From positions 59,982-123,981 of the forward strand of contig NZ_FZNL01000020.1 in NCBI RefSeq assembly GCF_900187965.1: 64,000 nt of DNA. The letters run 5' to 3'. The DNA comes from Flavobacterium sp. ov086 (lineage in GTDB: Bacteria; Bacteroidota; Bacteroidia; Flavobacteriales; Flavobacteriaceae). The notes under the pieces were generated by a model that did not search any database, was not told the origin of the DNA, and was given only the letters and a program-made list of their open reading frames with translations. Position numbers and translations under genes: made by a program. Each line of letters starts with the position of its first letter. The first letter of the stretch is position 1. Of this stretch, positions 42,887-51,978 are shown piece after piece.

Positions 42887-43837
42887 TTGAACGAAAGAAT
42901 TATCGAGCTCATAGACATCGCTCCAAAAGACTTTTGGGGCGCTCAAGACACTCATCTTGAAATAATCAAAAAGTACTACCCAAAGCTTAAAATAGTAGCA
43001 AGAGGGACGACTTTGAAAGCATTTGGCGAAAAAGAAGTTTTAGATGAATTCGAAAAAAGATTTCAGAGGCTTATGCTTCATTTTACCAGATACAATAACA
43101 TTGATGATAATGTAATTGAACGTGTAATTATGAGTGATGGTCAGGATGAAAGAAAATCTTACGATCATGACAAAATACTAGTTCATGGTGTTGGCGGTAA
43201 AATAATTAAAGCCATGACGCCTAACCAGCAATTATTGGTAGATACAATCAAAAAAAATGATATGGTATTTGCTGTAGGTCCTGCTGGAACTGGAAAAACT
43301 TATACCGGAGTTGCAATGGCGGTAAAAGCGCTTAAAGACAAGGAAGTAAAAAGGATTATACTAACGCGACCAGCGGTAGAAGCAGGAGAAAATCTTGGTT
43401 TTTTACCGGGTGACATGAAAGAAAAACTAGATCCTTATATGCAACCGCTTTATGATGCTTTGCGCGATATGCTGCCTAACGAAAAGCTCGAAGATTACAT
43501 TTTAAAAGGAATTATTCAAATTGCGCCATTGGCATTTATGCGTGGACGTACGCTTGATAATGCCTTTGTAATTCTGGATGAAGCGCAGAATACCACACAC
43601 TCGCAAATGAAAATGTTTTTGACCCGTATGGGAAAAAATGCGAAATTCATGATTACGGGTGATCCGGGACAGGTCGATTTACCACGCAGAACTATTTCTG
43701 GTCTTAAAGAAGCTATTTTGGTCTTGAAAGACGTTGACGGAATCGGAATTATTTATCTTGATGATAAAGATATCGTACGTCACAGATTAGTTAAAAAGGT
43801 AATTGATGCCTATAAACAAATAGAAAATCACGATTAA
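42887..43837 (+). CDS. PhoH-family ATPase
   Basis: A 316-residue cytoplasmic ATPase. An N-terminal domain (residues 1-110, with KIVARGTTLKAFGEKEVLDE) precedes the PhoH P-loop domain: GPAGTGKTYTGVAMAVKAL, LTRPAVEAGENLGFLPGD, FVILDEAQNTTHSQMKMFLTR and ITGDPGQVD. The start codon is TTG at 42887 (NERIIELIDIAPKDFW); no ATG precedes it in frame. The family is broadly conserved and implicated in RNA metabolism and translation quality control. Followed by two hairpins. Confidence 0.92.
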   Translation: MNERIIELIDIAPKDFWGAQDTHLEIIKKYYPKLKIVARGTTLKAFGEKEVLDEFEKRFQRLMLHFTRYNNIDDNVIERVIMSDGQDERKSYDHDKILVHGVGGKIIKAMTPNQQLLVDTIKKNDMVFAVGPAGTGKTYTGVAMAVKALKDKEVKRIILTRPAVEAGENLGFLPGDMKEKLDPYMQPLYDALRDMLPNEKLEDYILKGIIQIAPLAFMRGRTLDNAFVILDEAQNTTHSQMKMFLTRMGKNAKFMITGDPGQVDLPRRTISGLKEAILVLKDVDGIGIIYLDDKDIVRHRLVKKVIDAYKQIENHD

Positions 43838-43844
43838 TTTTATA

Positions 43845-43935
43845 AAATGTCAAATGTAAATCGTGAAATGTGATTTGACATTTATTAATATTCGTTTTCT
43901 ACATATCTTATTAGATTATGTAGAAAACGAATATT
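43845..43935 (+). terminator. Tandem hairpins downstream of phoH-type gene
   Basis: An 11-bp stem (aaatgtcaaat / atttgacattt; 43845-43855 and 43873-43883) is followed by a perfect 19-bp stem (aatattcgttttctacata at 43887-43905 with its complement at 43917-43935) and then a run of T. The second is a strong terminator. Confidence 0.85.
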
Positions 43936-43970
43936 TTTTTTGATAAATTTGAAAATTAAAATTTTAATTG

Positions 43971-44453
43971 ATGACAATAAAAACACTGAGTTTATTAGTT
44001 CTTATTTTTTCTATTTCTTGCAAGAAAACAGAAAGTAGCCCGAAAAATTTTGTTGGAACCTGGTATGATACCGGATTTAAAGCCGAGAATAAAACAATTA
44101 TAAAAATACTCGATAATAATACATTTTTATACAATCGCGGAAACAGCAATTGGACAGGCTTCTCTAACGGAACTTGGAAAATAATTGGAGATACCATAGA
44201 ATTAAGCAGTTCAAAAATGGAAGAATGCTACAATGTTTCTACTTTTTCTGATTGCGATGTTTCTAATGAGAAGAATAAAATAACAACCACGATACCCGGC
44301 TGTATACCTGAGATTGATGTTTCGTATGTTATTATTACTAAAGAGAAGTTTTACATCAAAAATGATTCTTTGATTTATAAAAGCAAAACTAGTTCTAAAT
44401 GTCTTGATAAGTTAAAAATAAGTTTTGCTAAAACTCCAAAAACTAAAAAATGA
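43971..44453 (+). CDS. Lipocalin-like lipoprotein
   Basis: A 160-residue lipoprotein: signal peptide MTIKTLSLLVLIFSIS then the lipobox Cys in SISCKK. The mature part (FVGTWYDTGFKAENKTIIKI, then GTWKIIGDTIELS) is the opening of a lipocalin-like barrel, with additional Cys residues near 90-115 that may bond. Start taken at the ATG at 43971. The DUF1801 gene overlaps its stop codon. Confidence 0.8.
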   Translation: MTIKTLSLLVLIFSISCKKTESSPKNFVGTWYDTGFKAENKTIIKILDNNTFLYNRGNSNWTGFSNGTWKIIGDTIELSSSKMEECYNVSTFSDCDVSNEKNKITTTIPGCIPEIDVSYVIITKEKFYIKNDSLIYKSKTSSKCLDKLKISFAKTPKTKK

Positions 44454-44812
44454 AACAACTGGATGATTTCTATTTAAAACAAGAAGAACCTGTAAAAGGG
44501 ATGTTTCTTGCATTAAAAGAAATTATTCTAAAACAAGACGAAGACATTTCAAATGTTTTAAAATACGGAATGCCATTTTTTTGCTACAAAGGAAAAATGT
44601 TTTGCTATTTGTGGATTCATAAAAAGCTCAAACAACCTTACATCGGAATTGTTGAAGGAAAACATTTTGAAGAGCCTTTTCTGATTCAGGAAAATCGCTC
44701 GAGAATGAAAGTCATGATGCTGAATAGTAATGAGGATTTGCCTTTAAAGCAAATAGAAATGATTATTCAGAAAGCGATAAATTTATATAAATTAGGAATT
44801 GTAGCGGTTTAA
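44450..44812 (+). CDS. DUF1801-family protein
   Basis: A 120-residue soluble alpha+beta protein of the DUF1801 (YdhG-like) group, with the motif ISNVLKYGMPFFCYKGKMFC and KQPYIGIVEGKHFEEPF. Function unknown; homologues may be chaperone- or iron-linked. It overlaps the lipoprotein gene by four bases and ends the pair. Confidence 0.85.
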   Translation: MKQLDDFYLKQEEPVKGMFLALKEIILKQDEDISNVLKYGMPFFCYKGKMFCYLWIHKKLKQPYIGIVEGKHFEEPFLIQENRSRMKVMMLNSNEDLPLKQIEMIIQKAINLYKLGIVAV

Positions 44813-44951
44813 AATGGCTTTAATATAATATTTAACGTAATAGTTAAATAAATAATAAACTTCAAGTAATTTAGGCGTTTAAGGCTTTCAATCTTTGTTC
44901 TTGTAAGGGTAAAGCCGTAAATTTGCCAATCATAAATACTTGATTTTTAAT

Positions 44952-45785
44952 ATGACTTCGAAACTTAAGAATATAAAGGTTGTTGTAAGTGACTTAGACG
45001 GAACTTTACTCAACCCACAGCACAAAATATCTGATTATACTAAATCTGTTTTTCAGGAACTTCACAATCAAAATTATCTTATCGTTGTAGCTACAGGACG
45101 TCATCATCTTGACGCAATGGCAATTATCGAAAAACTGGAAGTTCCGGTTTATTTGGTAAGTTCAAATGGAGCGAGAATTCATTCGCCAAATAAAGAAGAA
45201 CTTTTCGCTTTTAACCTAGAAAGTGAAGTTGTAAAAGCAGCTTTAAATGTAGAAATCGACCCTGAAATTACGGTTGTTTTATTCAAAGAGAATGTTTGGC
45301 AAACCAATAGAATAAGTGAGAAACTAAATGCTTTTCAAGAGGAATTAAAATATCGTCCAGAATTAGTGGATTATAAAACACTGGAAGATTTTGGCGCAAT
45401 AAAAATATTTTTTGCACACGATGACCACGAAAAATTAGTAGTGCTGAAAGATGCAATTTTAGCTAATTCTTCAGAAAACCTGCATCATGCTTTTAGTTTG
45501 CCAACTTGTCTGGAATTTATGGACAAATCTATAGATAAAGCAGTTGCGATTGAGCGTGTTCTTGAAAAAGAAGGATTTTCTCTGGAAGAAGCAATTTCGT
45601 TTGGTGATGGTTTTAATGATGTTCAAATGTTATCCTTAACAGGTAAAGGATTAATCATGGGAAATGCTCCTGCATTACTTAAAGAGACTTTACCGAAGTT
45701 AGAAGTTATTAATACAAACGCCGAAGACGGTGTTGCAAAATATATATCATCAAGAATATTAAATAAAGAATTTGCAACAAGTTAA
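44952..45785 (+). CDS. Cof-type HAD-IIB phosphatase
   Basis: A 277-residue cytoplasmic HAD phosphatase: motif I VVSDLDGTLL (nucleophile Asp near 15), motif II VATGRHH and SSNGARIHS, a IIB cap in the middle, and motif III/IV in SIDKAVAIERVL and ISFGDGFNDVQML. Cof proteins dephosphorylate sugar phosphates, nucleotides or pyridoxal phosphate. The substrate is unknown. The start is the ATG at 44952. It has its own terminator. Confidence 0.93.
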   Translation: MTSKLKNIKVVVSDLDGTLLNPQHKISDYTKSVFQELHNQNYLIVVATGRHHLDAMAIIEKLEVPVYLVSSNGARIHSPNKEELFAFNLESEVVKAALNVEIDPEITVVLFKENVWQTNRISEKLNAFQEELKYRPELVDYKTLEDFGAIKIFFAHDDHEKLVVLKDAILANSSENLHHAFSLPTCLEFMDKSIDKAVAIERVLEKEGFSLEEAISFGDGFNDVQMLSLTGKGLIMGNAPALLKETLPKLEVINTNAEDGVAKYISSRILNKEFATS

Positions 45786-45843
45786 TCCTAAGTAAAACAG
45801 GGTTAGTTTTTCTTGATTATTGATAAGAAAATTATAATTATAT

Positions 45844-45882
45844 AAACTGCTAATTGATTGTATATACAATGATTAGCAGTTT
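45844..45882 (+). terminator. Terminator of the HAD gene
   Basis: Outer 11-bp stem (aaactgctaat / attagcagttt) with an inner attgtatatacaat palindrome, followed by tttttt. Confidence 0.8.
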
Positions 45883-45913
45883 TTTATTAATCTAAAATCG
45901 ATAAAAGAGATTC

Positions 45914-46108
45914 TTGATAAAATCAAGAAAATTAGTTTCAGGAATTGTATTGCTTTTCCCCGTTTTTGCACCAATGGCTCCTGAAAAAGCAAGCGGACAA
46001 ATTTATATTAGTACAACTGATTACATAAAAAGAATTGAAAGCACAACTTTAAGCAATTTAAACGATGCTATAAAACCGATGAGACACGAAGCTTCAGATT
46101 TTAAATAG
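45914..46108 (+). CDS. Possible small secreted protein (64 aa)
   Basis: A 64-codon frame that starts with TTG and reads as a signal peptide (KSRKLVSGIVLLFPVFAPMA) plus a short polar part (YISTTDYIKRIESTTLSNLN). No ATG lies at the head of the frame. Composition supports a real small protein, but start and expression are uncertain; it may be a remnant. It is situated in the gap before the S9 peptidase. Confidence 0.4.
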   Translation: MIKSRKLVSGIVLLFPVFAPMAPEKASGQIYISTTDYIKRIESTTLSNLNDAIKPMRHEASDFK

Positions 46109-46222
46109 AACCTCTTTTTGGGTTAAAACAAACAATTTGTTAAAGGATTTTTAAAGCAAATTGCCAATACATTTTTTTAATAATTTTCAAAGTGTATTTT
46201 TGTTTTCTCAAAAAACGATACC

Positions 46223-48571
46223 ATGACAAAAAACATTTTTATTCTTGCCTTTTTTATTCTTTCGATATCGGGCAATAGCCAAACATTAAAGTTAGAAGAA
46301 ATAATGAAAGGCGATTCCTTTATTGGAAATCAACCAACAGACGGACGCTGGTCTCTGGATGGTAAAAAAGTTTATTTTGAGTGGAATCCAACCAATGATT
46401 TAGGCACGAGCACTTATTCCTGGCAGAAAGGAGCAGCAAAACCAGTTTTGGTCGAGCCAAAAGAAGCCGCTTTTTCTAAACTTGATTTTAAAAGAAAACC
46501 AACTTCAGATGTAGTTTATTATATCGATAACGGAGGTTTGTATTCTTATTCAATTTCTACAAAAACAGTTAAAAAAATCTTTCAGCAAAGTACGCCAATT
46601 TCAAATATTGAATTAGGTACAACGGCAGGAGTGGTATTTTTTGAACAGAACGAGAATATCTTTAAATATAACGCCAAAGAGGGAACAGTTGTACAAATAA
46701 CAAACTTCAGTAAAGGAACTAAAAAAGAGAAAACTTCAGATAAAGATTCGTTTTTGGTTGCGCAACAAAAAGAATTATTTCAATTCATTAAAGATAAGGA
46801 AGCAAAAAAACAGTGGAATCTTGCGAAAAGCAAAGCTGTTAAATCTGATTTTGCCAAAGAATATTTTTATGGTAAAGACAGTTTCTACAATCAAAAAGCA
46901 AATCCAAATGGAAATTTTGTCACTTTTAGTTTGATTGAAGAATCGGATGTCAAAAAAGAGAAAATGGAAGTTTTTATAACAGATGATGGTTATAATCAAA
47001 CTCCTGATACCAAAGAAAAAGTTTCTACAGCAAATCTGCTAAAAACAAAATTCGGAATTTATTCTGTAGCAAAAGATACCGTTTATTACGTTAATTTTTC
47101 GGCTTTAAGCCATATTCAGGATACACCAAAGTATTATGAATCTTATGATAATTTAAAAAATAAAACCAAAGAAGACAGGTTAATTACGACTGAGGCACCA
47201 ATTTATAACGAAGATGGATCTTTGACAATTGTTGACATTAGAAGTCAGGATAATAAAGACAGATGGTTGGTGAGTTTAAATCTTGAAAATGGAACTTTTA
47301 AAGAAATCGAACATCAACACGATGATGCATGGATTGCAGGTCCGGGAATTCCATCGTATTCGTTTGAGTCAGGGGTTCTTGGTTTTTTAGCAGATAATGA
47401 AACGATTTATTTCCAGTCTGAAGCTACGGGATATTCACATTTGTATACTTACAATGTAAAATCGAATAAGAAAACACAATTGACAAATGGAAACTGGGAA
47501 GTTCGTGATGTAACGTTATCAAATGATAAAAAGAATTTTTATTTAACTACAAATACAACGCATCCGGGAAATAGAAATTTCTATAAACTATCGTCTATTG
47601 GAGGTGCTTTAGAACCCATTTTAACTAAAGACGGCGCACATGAAGTAGTAGTTTCTCCAGATGAAAAATCACTTTTAGTACGTTATTCTTATAAAAATAT
47701 TCCGTGGGATTTCTACATCGCCGACAATAAAAAGAATACAGCTTTACAGCAAATTTCTTCTTCGACTTCTGAAAGTTTCAAACAATATAAATGGAGAGAA
47801 CCGGAAGTAATTACTTTTAAAGCACAAGACGGAACTCCTGTAAACGCAAGATTGTATGTGCCAAAAGCGGAGAATACTAATAAAGCAGCCATTATTTTTG
47901 TTCATGGTGCAGGTTATTTACAAAACGCACATAATTTTTGGAGCAATTATTACAGAGAATATATGTTCCATAATTTGTTGACAGATTTAGGATATACAGT
48001 TCTGGATATTGATTACAGAGGAAGCGACGGTTATGGACGTGATTTTAGAACTGGAATCTACCGTTTTATGGGAGGAAAAGATTTGTCTGATCAGCTTGAC
48101 GGGAAAAAATACTTGGTGGAGAAATACGGAATCGACGCTAATAGAGTAGGGATTTACGGTGGTTCATACGGTGGTTTTATTACCTTAATGGGAATGTTAA
48201 CGACTCCTGGAGAGTTTACTTCGGGTGCTGCTTTACGTTCCGTTACAGATTGGGCACATTATAATCATGGATATACCGGAAATATTTTAAACTTTCCTGA
48301 GACTGATCCTGAGGCTTATAAGAAAAGCTCACCAATTTATTTTGCCGATAATTTAAAAGGAAATTTGGTTATGCTACACGGAATGGTGGATGATAATGTT
48401 GAATATAAAGATATCGTACGTCTGTCGCAACGTTTTATAGAATTGCAGAAAAAGAATTGGACTCTTGCTTCGTTTCCTGTAGAATCACATGGATTTAAAG
48501 AAACATATTCCTGGATTGACGAATATAGCAGAATTTTAAATTTGTTTAATTCTACACTTCTTAAGAAATAG
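46223..48571 (+). CDS. S9-family (DPP IV/prolyl oligopeptidase-like) peptidase
   Basis: A 782-residue secreted serine peptidase with signal peptide MTKNIFILAFFILSISGNSQ. Residues 25-520 are a beta-propeller; 560-780 are the alpha/beta-hydrolase domain. Catalytic Ser is in IYGGSYGGF near residue 648, Asp in GMVDDNVEY near 735 and His in ESHGF near 765. The N-terminal part resembles other Bacteroidota S9 enzymes that cut short peptides in the periplasm. The order of the motifs is complete. Confidence 0.94.
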   Translation: MTKNIFILAFFILSISGNSQTLKLEEIMKGDSFIGNQPTDGRWSLDGKKVYFEWNPTNDLGTSTYSWQKGAAKPVLVEPKEAAFSKLDFKRKPTSDVVYYIDNGGLYSYSISTKTVKKIFQQSTPISNIELGTTAGVVFFEQNENIFKYNAKEGTVVQITNFSKGTKKEKTSDKDSFLVAQQKELFQFIKDKEAKKQWNLAKSKAVKSDFAKEYFYGKDSFYNQKANPNGNFVTFSLIEESDVKKEKMEVFITDDGYNQTPDTKEKVSTANLLKTKFGIYSVAKDTVYYVNFSALSHIQDTPKYYESYDNLKNKTKEDRLITTEAPIYNEDGSLTIVDIRSQDNKDRWLVSLNLENGTFKEIEHQHDDAWIAGPGIPSYSFESGVLGFLADNETIYFQSEATGYSHLYTYNVKSNKKTQLTNGNWEVRDVTLSNDKKNFYLTTNTTHPGNRNFYKLSSIGGALEPILTKDGAHEVVVSPDEKSLLVRYSYKNIPWDFYIADNKKNTALQQISSSTSESFKQYKWREPEVITFKAQDGTPVNARLYVPKAENTNKAAIIFVHGAGYLQNAHNFWSNYYREYMFHNLLTDLGYTVLDIDYRGSDGYGRDFRTGIYRFMGGKDLSDQLDGKKYLVEKYGIDANRVGIYGGSYGGFITLMGMLTTPGEFTSGAALRSVTDWAHYNHGYTGNILNFPETDPEAYKKSSPIYFADNLKGNLVMLHGMVDDNVEYKDIVRLSQRFIELQKKNWTLASFPVESHGFKETYSWIDEYSRILNLFNSTLLKK

Positions 48572-48577
48572 GTTTAT

Positions 48578-48707
48578 AGTCTCAGTCACAGTGCAAAACA
48601 GTTCATAGAGTATTTTGAAAACACCAGTAAAGCTTTGTCAAAGTTTTAAATTTTGACAAAGCTCACGCAAAGACTGAGACTGAAAACTGAAATCTGATAC
48701 TGCGACT
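48578..48707. repeat. Dispersed repeat block after the peptidase gene
   Basis: Degenerate units such as gtctcagtcacagtgc, caaagctcacgcaaag and actgaaaactgaaatctg/tgcgactaaaa fill the space between the S9 gene and the terminator. They are related to those at 42782-42822 and to the CTTTGCG family elsewhere. Confidence 0.55.
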
Positions 48708-48735
48708 AAAAAAGAATCTGAATAGATTCTTTTTT
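48708..48735 (+). terminator. Terminator of the S9 peptidase gene
   Basis: A 12-bp stem (aaaaaagaatct / agattctttttt) with a GAAT loop, followed by T-rich sequence. Confidence 0.75.
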
Positions 48736-48788
48736 ATTTTAATTAGTTTTAAATTTGCATCCATTAAAAACAACACAACACTAGGATA

Positions 48789-49742
48789 ATGAGTAATACA
48801 ATTACAACTACAAATTTCAATTTCCCAAATCAGAAATCAGTTTACCGCGGAAAAGTTAGAGAAGTTTACAACATTAATGACGAACTTTTAGTAATGGTAG
48901 CAACGGATAGACTTTCGGCTTTTGATGTGGTTTTACCAAAAGGAATTCCTTATAAAGGGCAAATCTTAAACCAAATTGCAACAAAATTCATGGAGTTAAC
49001 TCAGGATATTGTTCCAAATTGGTTGATTGCAACTCCGGATCCAAATGTAGCTGTTGGACATTTATGTGAGCCTTTTAAAGTAGAAATGGTTATTCGTGGT
49101 TATGTTTCAGGTCATGCTGCACGTGAGTATGCTGCCGGAAGAAGACAAATTTGCGGAGTTACTATGGCAGAAGGTTTAAAAGAAAACGATAAATTTCCGG
49201 AACCAATTATTACGCCTACTACAAAAGCAGACAATGGTTCTCATGATGAAGATATTTCTCGTGAGGATATTTTATCTAAAGGAATCGTTTCTGAAGAAGA
49301 TTATCTTGTTTTAGAAAAATATACCCATGCTTTGTTTCAAAGAGGAACTGAAATTGCCGCAAGCCGCGGATTAATTTTGGTAGATACTAAATATGAATTC
49401 GGGAAAACTAAAGATGGTGTTATTGTTTTAATTGACGAAATTCATACACCGGATTCATCTCGTTATTTCTATGCCGACGGATATCAGGAAAGACAAGAAA
49501 AAGGGGAGGAGCAAAAACAATTATCAAAAGAATTTGTACGTCGTTGGTTGATCGAAAATGGTTTTCAAGGACAGGAAGGACAACAAATTCCTGATATGAC
49601 AGAAGCTTATATCGAATCAGTTTCTGAGAGATATATCGAGTTATTTGAAAATATTTTAGGAGAAAAATTCGTAAAAGCTGATATTGCTAATATTGATCAG
49701 CGTATCGAGAAAAATGTAGTGGAGTATCTTACTTCTAAATAG
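48789..49742 (+). CDS. purC: Phosphoribosylaminoimidazolesuccinocarboxamide synthase
   Basis: A 317-residue PurC, the ligase that joins aspartate to CAIR in purine synthesis. Seen are YRGKVREVYNI (ATP site), TDRLSAFDVVL, IRGYVSGHAAREYAAGR and the acidic IDEIHTPDSSRY. Length is that of the longer Bacteroidota/yeast-like form. A -7-like TAAATTTG (48750-48757) lies 32 bases before the start codon. Stands alone and ends at a terminator. Confidence 0.96.
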   Translation: MSNTITTTNFNFPNQKSVYRGKVREVYNINDELLVMVATDRLSAFDVVLPKGIPYKGQILNQIATKFMELTQDIVPNWLIATPDPNVAVGHLCEPFKVEMVIRGYVSGHAAREYAAGRRQICGVTMAEGLKENDKFPEPIITPTTKADNGSHDEDISREDILSKGIVSEEDYLVLEKYTHALFQRGTEIAASRGLILVDTKYEFGKTKDGVIVLIDEIHTPDSSRYFYADGYQERQEKGEEQKQLSKEFVRRWLIENGFQGQEGQQIPDMTEAYIESVSERYIELFENILGEKFVKADIANIDQRIEKNVVEYLTSK

Positions 49743-49796
49743 TAATTTTCAGGTTTAAAAAAGCTATTTTAAACCATGAACATTATAAAAACATAA

Positions 49797-49837
49797 AAAA
49801 TGCCTTGCTATTTGTATCTATAATAGCAAGGCATTTT
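49797..49837 (+). terminator. Terminator of purC
   Basis: A 16-bp stem (aaaatgccttgctatt / aatagcaaggcatttt) with a 9-base loop and T-rich tail. Confidence 0.85.
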
Positions 49838-50102
49838 CTTTTTCAAATCTATATTATTAAATTTTACAATGATTCTTATATTTTGTTTGAAAATGATTTA
49901 AAGAATATTTAAACTAAAAAAAAAGTTTAATGTGTTGGTTTTTAATGTTTTGCACTTTTTTATTATAATCTTTTACTTTTAAGTGTAACGTTTTTGATTA
50001 TTTAGCCGTCTACTATAGATAGGTAGTCAAGAATTTTAAAAACAACAAAATGCATTAATTTAATTTTAATATCAATCATCAATCACTTAATCATCAATCA
50101 AC
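49838..50102. other. AT-rich leader of the first ankyrin gene
   Basis: No gene. The last 60 bases are built of ATCAATCA-like units directly before the start codon, as in the gap before the second ankyrin gene (51400-51440). The promoter is probably around 49,980-50,030, but no consensus boxes were clear. Confidence 0.5.
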
Positions 50103-50483
50103 ATGAAAAAATCAGTAATTATTTTGGGTATGGCTCTGGTCATATCTACAAATGTATCAGAAGCTTTTAATCGGAAGTTATCTGTAAAAAATCAAATTAA
50201 TTTTAGTACTTATGAAACATCACTATTGCATTATGCAATATGTGAGGGAGACATTGAAAATGTTAAAAAAATCATTAAATACGGAGCCGATGTAAATAAG
50301 TTGTCCAGAGACATGTCGCCTTTAATGTTGGCAGCACGGTTTAATAAATTTGAAATCATTGGAATTTTGCTTGCAAATGGAGCCAAACCTTCACTAGAGA
50401 ATGAAAAAGGTTTAATAGCATTAGATTACGCAGAGTACGCAAAAGCACATGAATCTATTGCTATTTTGAAAAAATTAAAATAG
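50103..50483 (+). CDS. Secreted ankyrin-repeat protein, copy 1
   Basis: A 126-residue protein with signal peptide MKKSVIILGMALVISTNVSEA and three ankyrin repeats (LLHYAICEGDIENVKKIIKY; MSPLMLAARFNKFEIIGILL; LIALDYAEYAKAHESIAILK). Expected to act by protein binding in the periplasm. A close paralogue lies at 51441. Copy 1 is the more divergent of the two at the N-terminal side of the mature part. Ends at a strong terminator. Confidence 0.85.
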   Translation: MKKSVIILGMALVISTNVSEAFNRKLSVKNQINFSTYETSLLHYAICEGDIENVKKIIKYGADVNKLSRDMSPLMLAARFNKFEIIGILLANGAKPSLENEKGLIALDYAEYAKAHESIAILKKLK

Positions 50484-50491
50484 AGTGTATC

Positions 50492-50525
50492 AAAAAAGCA
50501 TCATTACAATTAATGATGCTTTTTT
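50492..50525 (+). terminator. Terminator of ankyrin gene 1
   Basis: A 15-bp stem (aaaaaagcatcatta / taatgatgctttttt) with a 4-base loop. It may also act on the SRPBCC gene converging from the right. Confidence 0.85.
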
Positions 50526-50544
50526 ATTAGATGTAGTTGATTAA

Positions 50545-51084
50545 TCACTTCTCCATTTGTGCTTTTAAGTTTTCGAGACCTTTATCCAAATCTTTCCCAA
50601 TCATAGTATCCATATTCATCATTGGCATCATGATATTCATAGGATAAGGGAAAACACCATTAATTCCCCATTTTACTTTGGTTTGATTCGCTGTAATTGC
50701 TTCTGTAGACATAAAACCTACTGCAGTATCCTCCATTGGTTTTTTAAAACGTAAGGCAAAATCAATACGTTTTCCTTCGGTTATCTTTGTAATCTCTTGT
50801 TCGCCAACACCAACTTCCTTTATATTACTTTCCCAAGCCGATATTGAACCTACAGTTCCATCAGTTCCTTTGTAAGTAGATTTCATTTTTGGATCGATGT
50901 TAGCCCAAACACTAAATTGATTTTGGTTCTTTAAATATTTTACATAATTAAAAACACTATCAGCAGGTTTGTTTATTGTAATCTCTCTTTGTATCGCATA
51001 ATCTTTTGGCATAAAGTACGCTGCAATCAATACTATTGCCACAATTAGGATAAGCACGACTAGAATTCTTTTGATGATTATCAT
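50545..51084 (-). CDS. SRPBCC-family protein with N-terminal anchor
   Basis: A 179-residue protein: one membrane helix (ILVVLILIVAIVLIAAYFM), then a START/Bet v1-like SRPBCC domain that opens AIQREITINKPADSVFNYVK and ends GKDLDKGLENLKAQME. Such domains bind hydrophobic ligands; here it would face the periplasm. It lies between the two ankyrin genes on the opposite strand. Confidence 0.88.
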   Translation of the reverse strand: MIIIKRILVVLILIVAIVLIAAYFMPKDYAIQREITINKPADSVFNYVKYLKNQNQFSVWANIDPKMKSTYKGTDGTVGSISAWESNIKEVGVGEQEITKITEGKRIDFALRFKKPMEDTAVGFMSTEAITANQTKVKWGINGVFPYPMNIMMPMMNMDTMIGKDLDKGLENLKAQMEK

Positions 51085-51440
51085 TTTCTAAAGTTTTAGG
51101 GTTAAAAATTGGGTTAATGATTTAGTTGAACTTCTTTTTTGCTTTCATTTTACAGTAAAGTTAAAAAACTAAAGCATTGAATTTGTTGGGTTTAAAATTT
51201 TTTGATGAATTTTTTTATATTTTTTTCGATTTTACTGTAACATTTTAAAGTTTGCTGCGTCTATTATAAAAGCAAGTTAAGATTTTGGAAACGTAAAGTT
51301 TTAAAATGTAACCCTTTTATTAACTGAATGTTAAGAATTAGTTAAAACATGGTACCTTGCATTGCATAATACAAAAATAGAAGTACATTTACATAGAAAT
51401 TAAAAATCATCATTATCAATCAATTAAATAATCAATCAAC
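51085..51440. other. Divergent intergenic region before ankyrin gene 2
   Basis: No gene is seen in these 356 bases. An inverted pair ttacagtaaa (about 51,150) and tttactgtaa (about 51,230) lies on the SRPBCC side. The ankyrin side ends in the same ATCAATCA-rich leader as copy 1. Confidence 0.45.
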
Positions 51441-51821
51441 ATGAAAAAATCAGTAATTATCTTAGGAGTAGCTTTAGTAGCATTTGCAAATGTTTCAATG
51501 GCATCAAATCACAAATTAGTTGTGAAAAACGGAGTTGAATTTACAAGATCTTTTGTATCTCCATTAAACGTTGCAGTTAGCAAAGGAGATCTTGAAATCG
51601 TGAAAAAATTTATTGAGTATGGAGCTGATGTAAATCAGATATCTGAAGACATGTCACCTTTAATGACTGCGGCACGTTACAACAAAGTAGAAATTTTAAA
51701 AGTATTATTAGCTAGCGGCGCACGTCCAAGCGATAAAAATGACAAAGGATACACTGCCTTAAAATATGCACAATTATCTAATGCAACAGATGCAATTGCA
51801 ATATTAAAAGATTTAAAATAA
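51441..51821 (+). CDS. Secreted ankyrin-repeat protein, copy 2
   Basis: A 126-residue paralogue of the gene at 50103, exactly the same length: signal peptide MKKSVIILGVALVAFANVSMA and three ankyrin units (LNVAVSKGDLEIVKKFIEYG; MSPLMTAARYNKVEILKVLL; YTALKYAQLSNATDAIAILK). It shares leader sequence and layout with copy 1, and each has its own terminator. This copy is closer to the ankyrin consensus. Local duplication is the simplest origin. Confidence 0.87.
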   Translation: MKKSVIILGVALVAFANVSMASNHKLVVKNGVEFTRSFVSPLNVAVSKGDLEIVKKFIEYGADVNQISEDMSPLMTAARYNKVEILKVLLASGARPSDKNDKGYTALKYAQLSNATDAIAILKDLK

Positions 51822-51868
51822 AAACGTTTTTGAGCTAAAAGTTTAAAAGAGTTTTGAGTTAGTAATTG

Positions 51869-51898
51869 AAACGACCTTCCTTGAGCAGAAGGTCGTTT
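51869..51898 (+). terminator. Terminator of ankyrin gene 2
   Basis: An 11-bp stem (aaacgaccttc / gaaggtcgttt) with an 8-base loop, then T's. Confidence 0.8.
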
Positions 51899-51978
51899 TT
51901 ATTTTTAGTAGTTACCAGAAACGTATATTATTCTACTTTTCTTCTTGTATAATTCAGTAAATAGTGAATTACAAAAGA

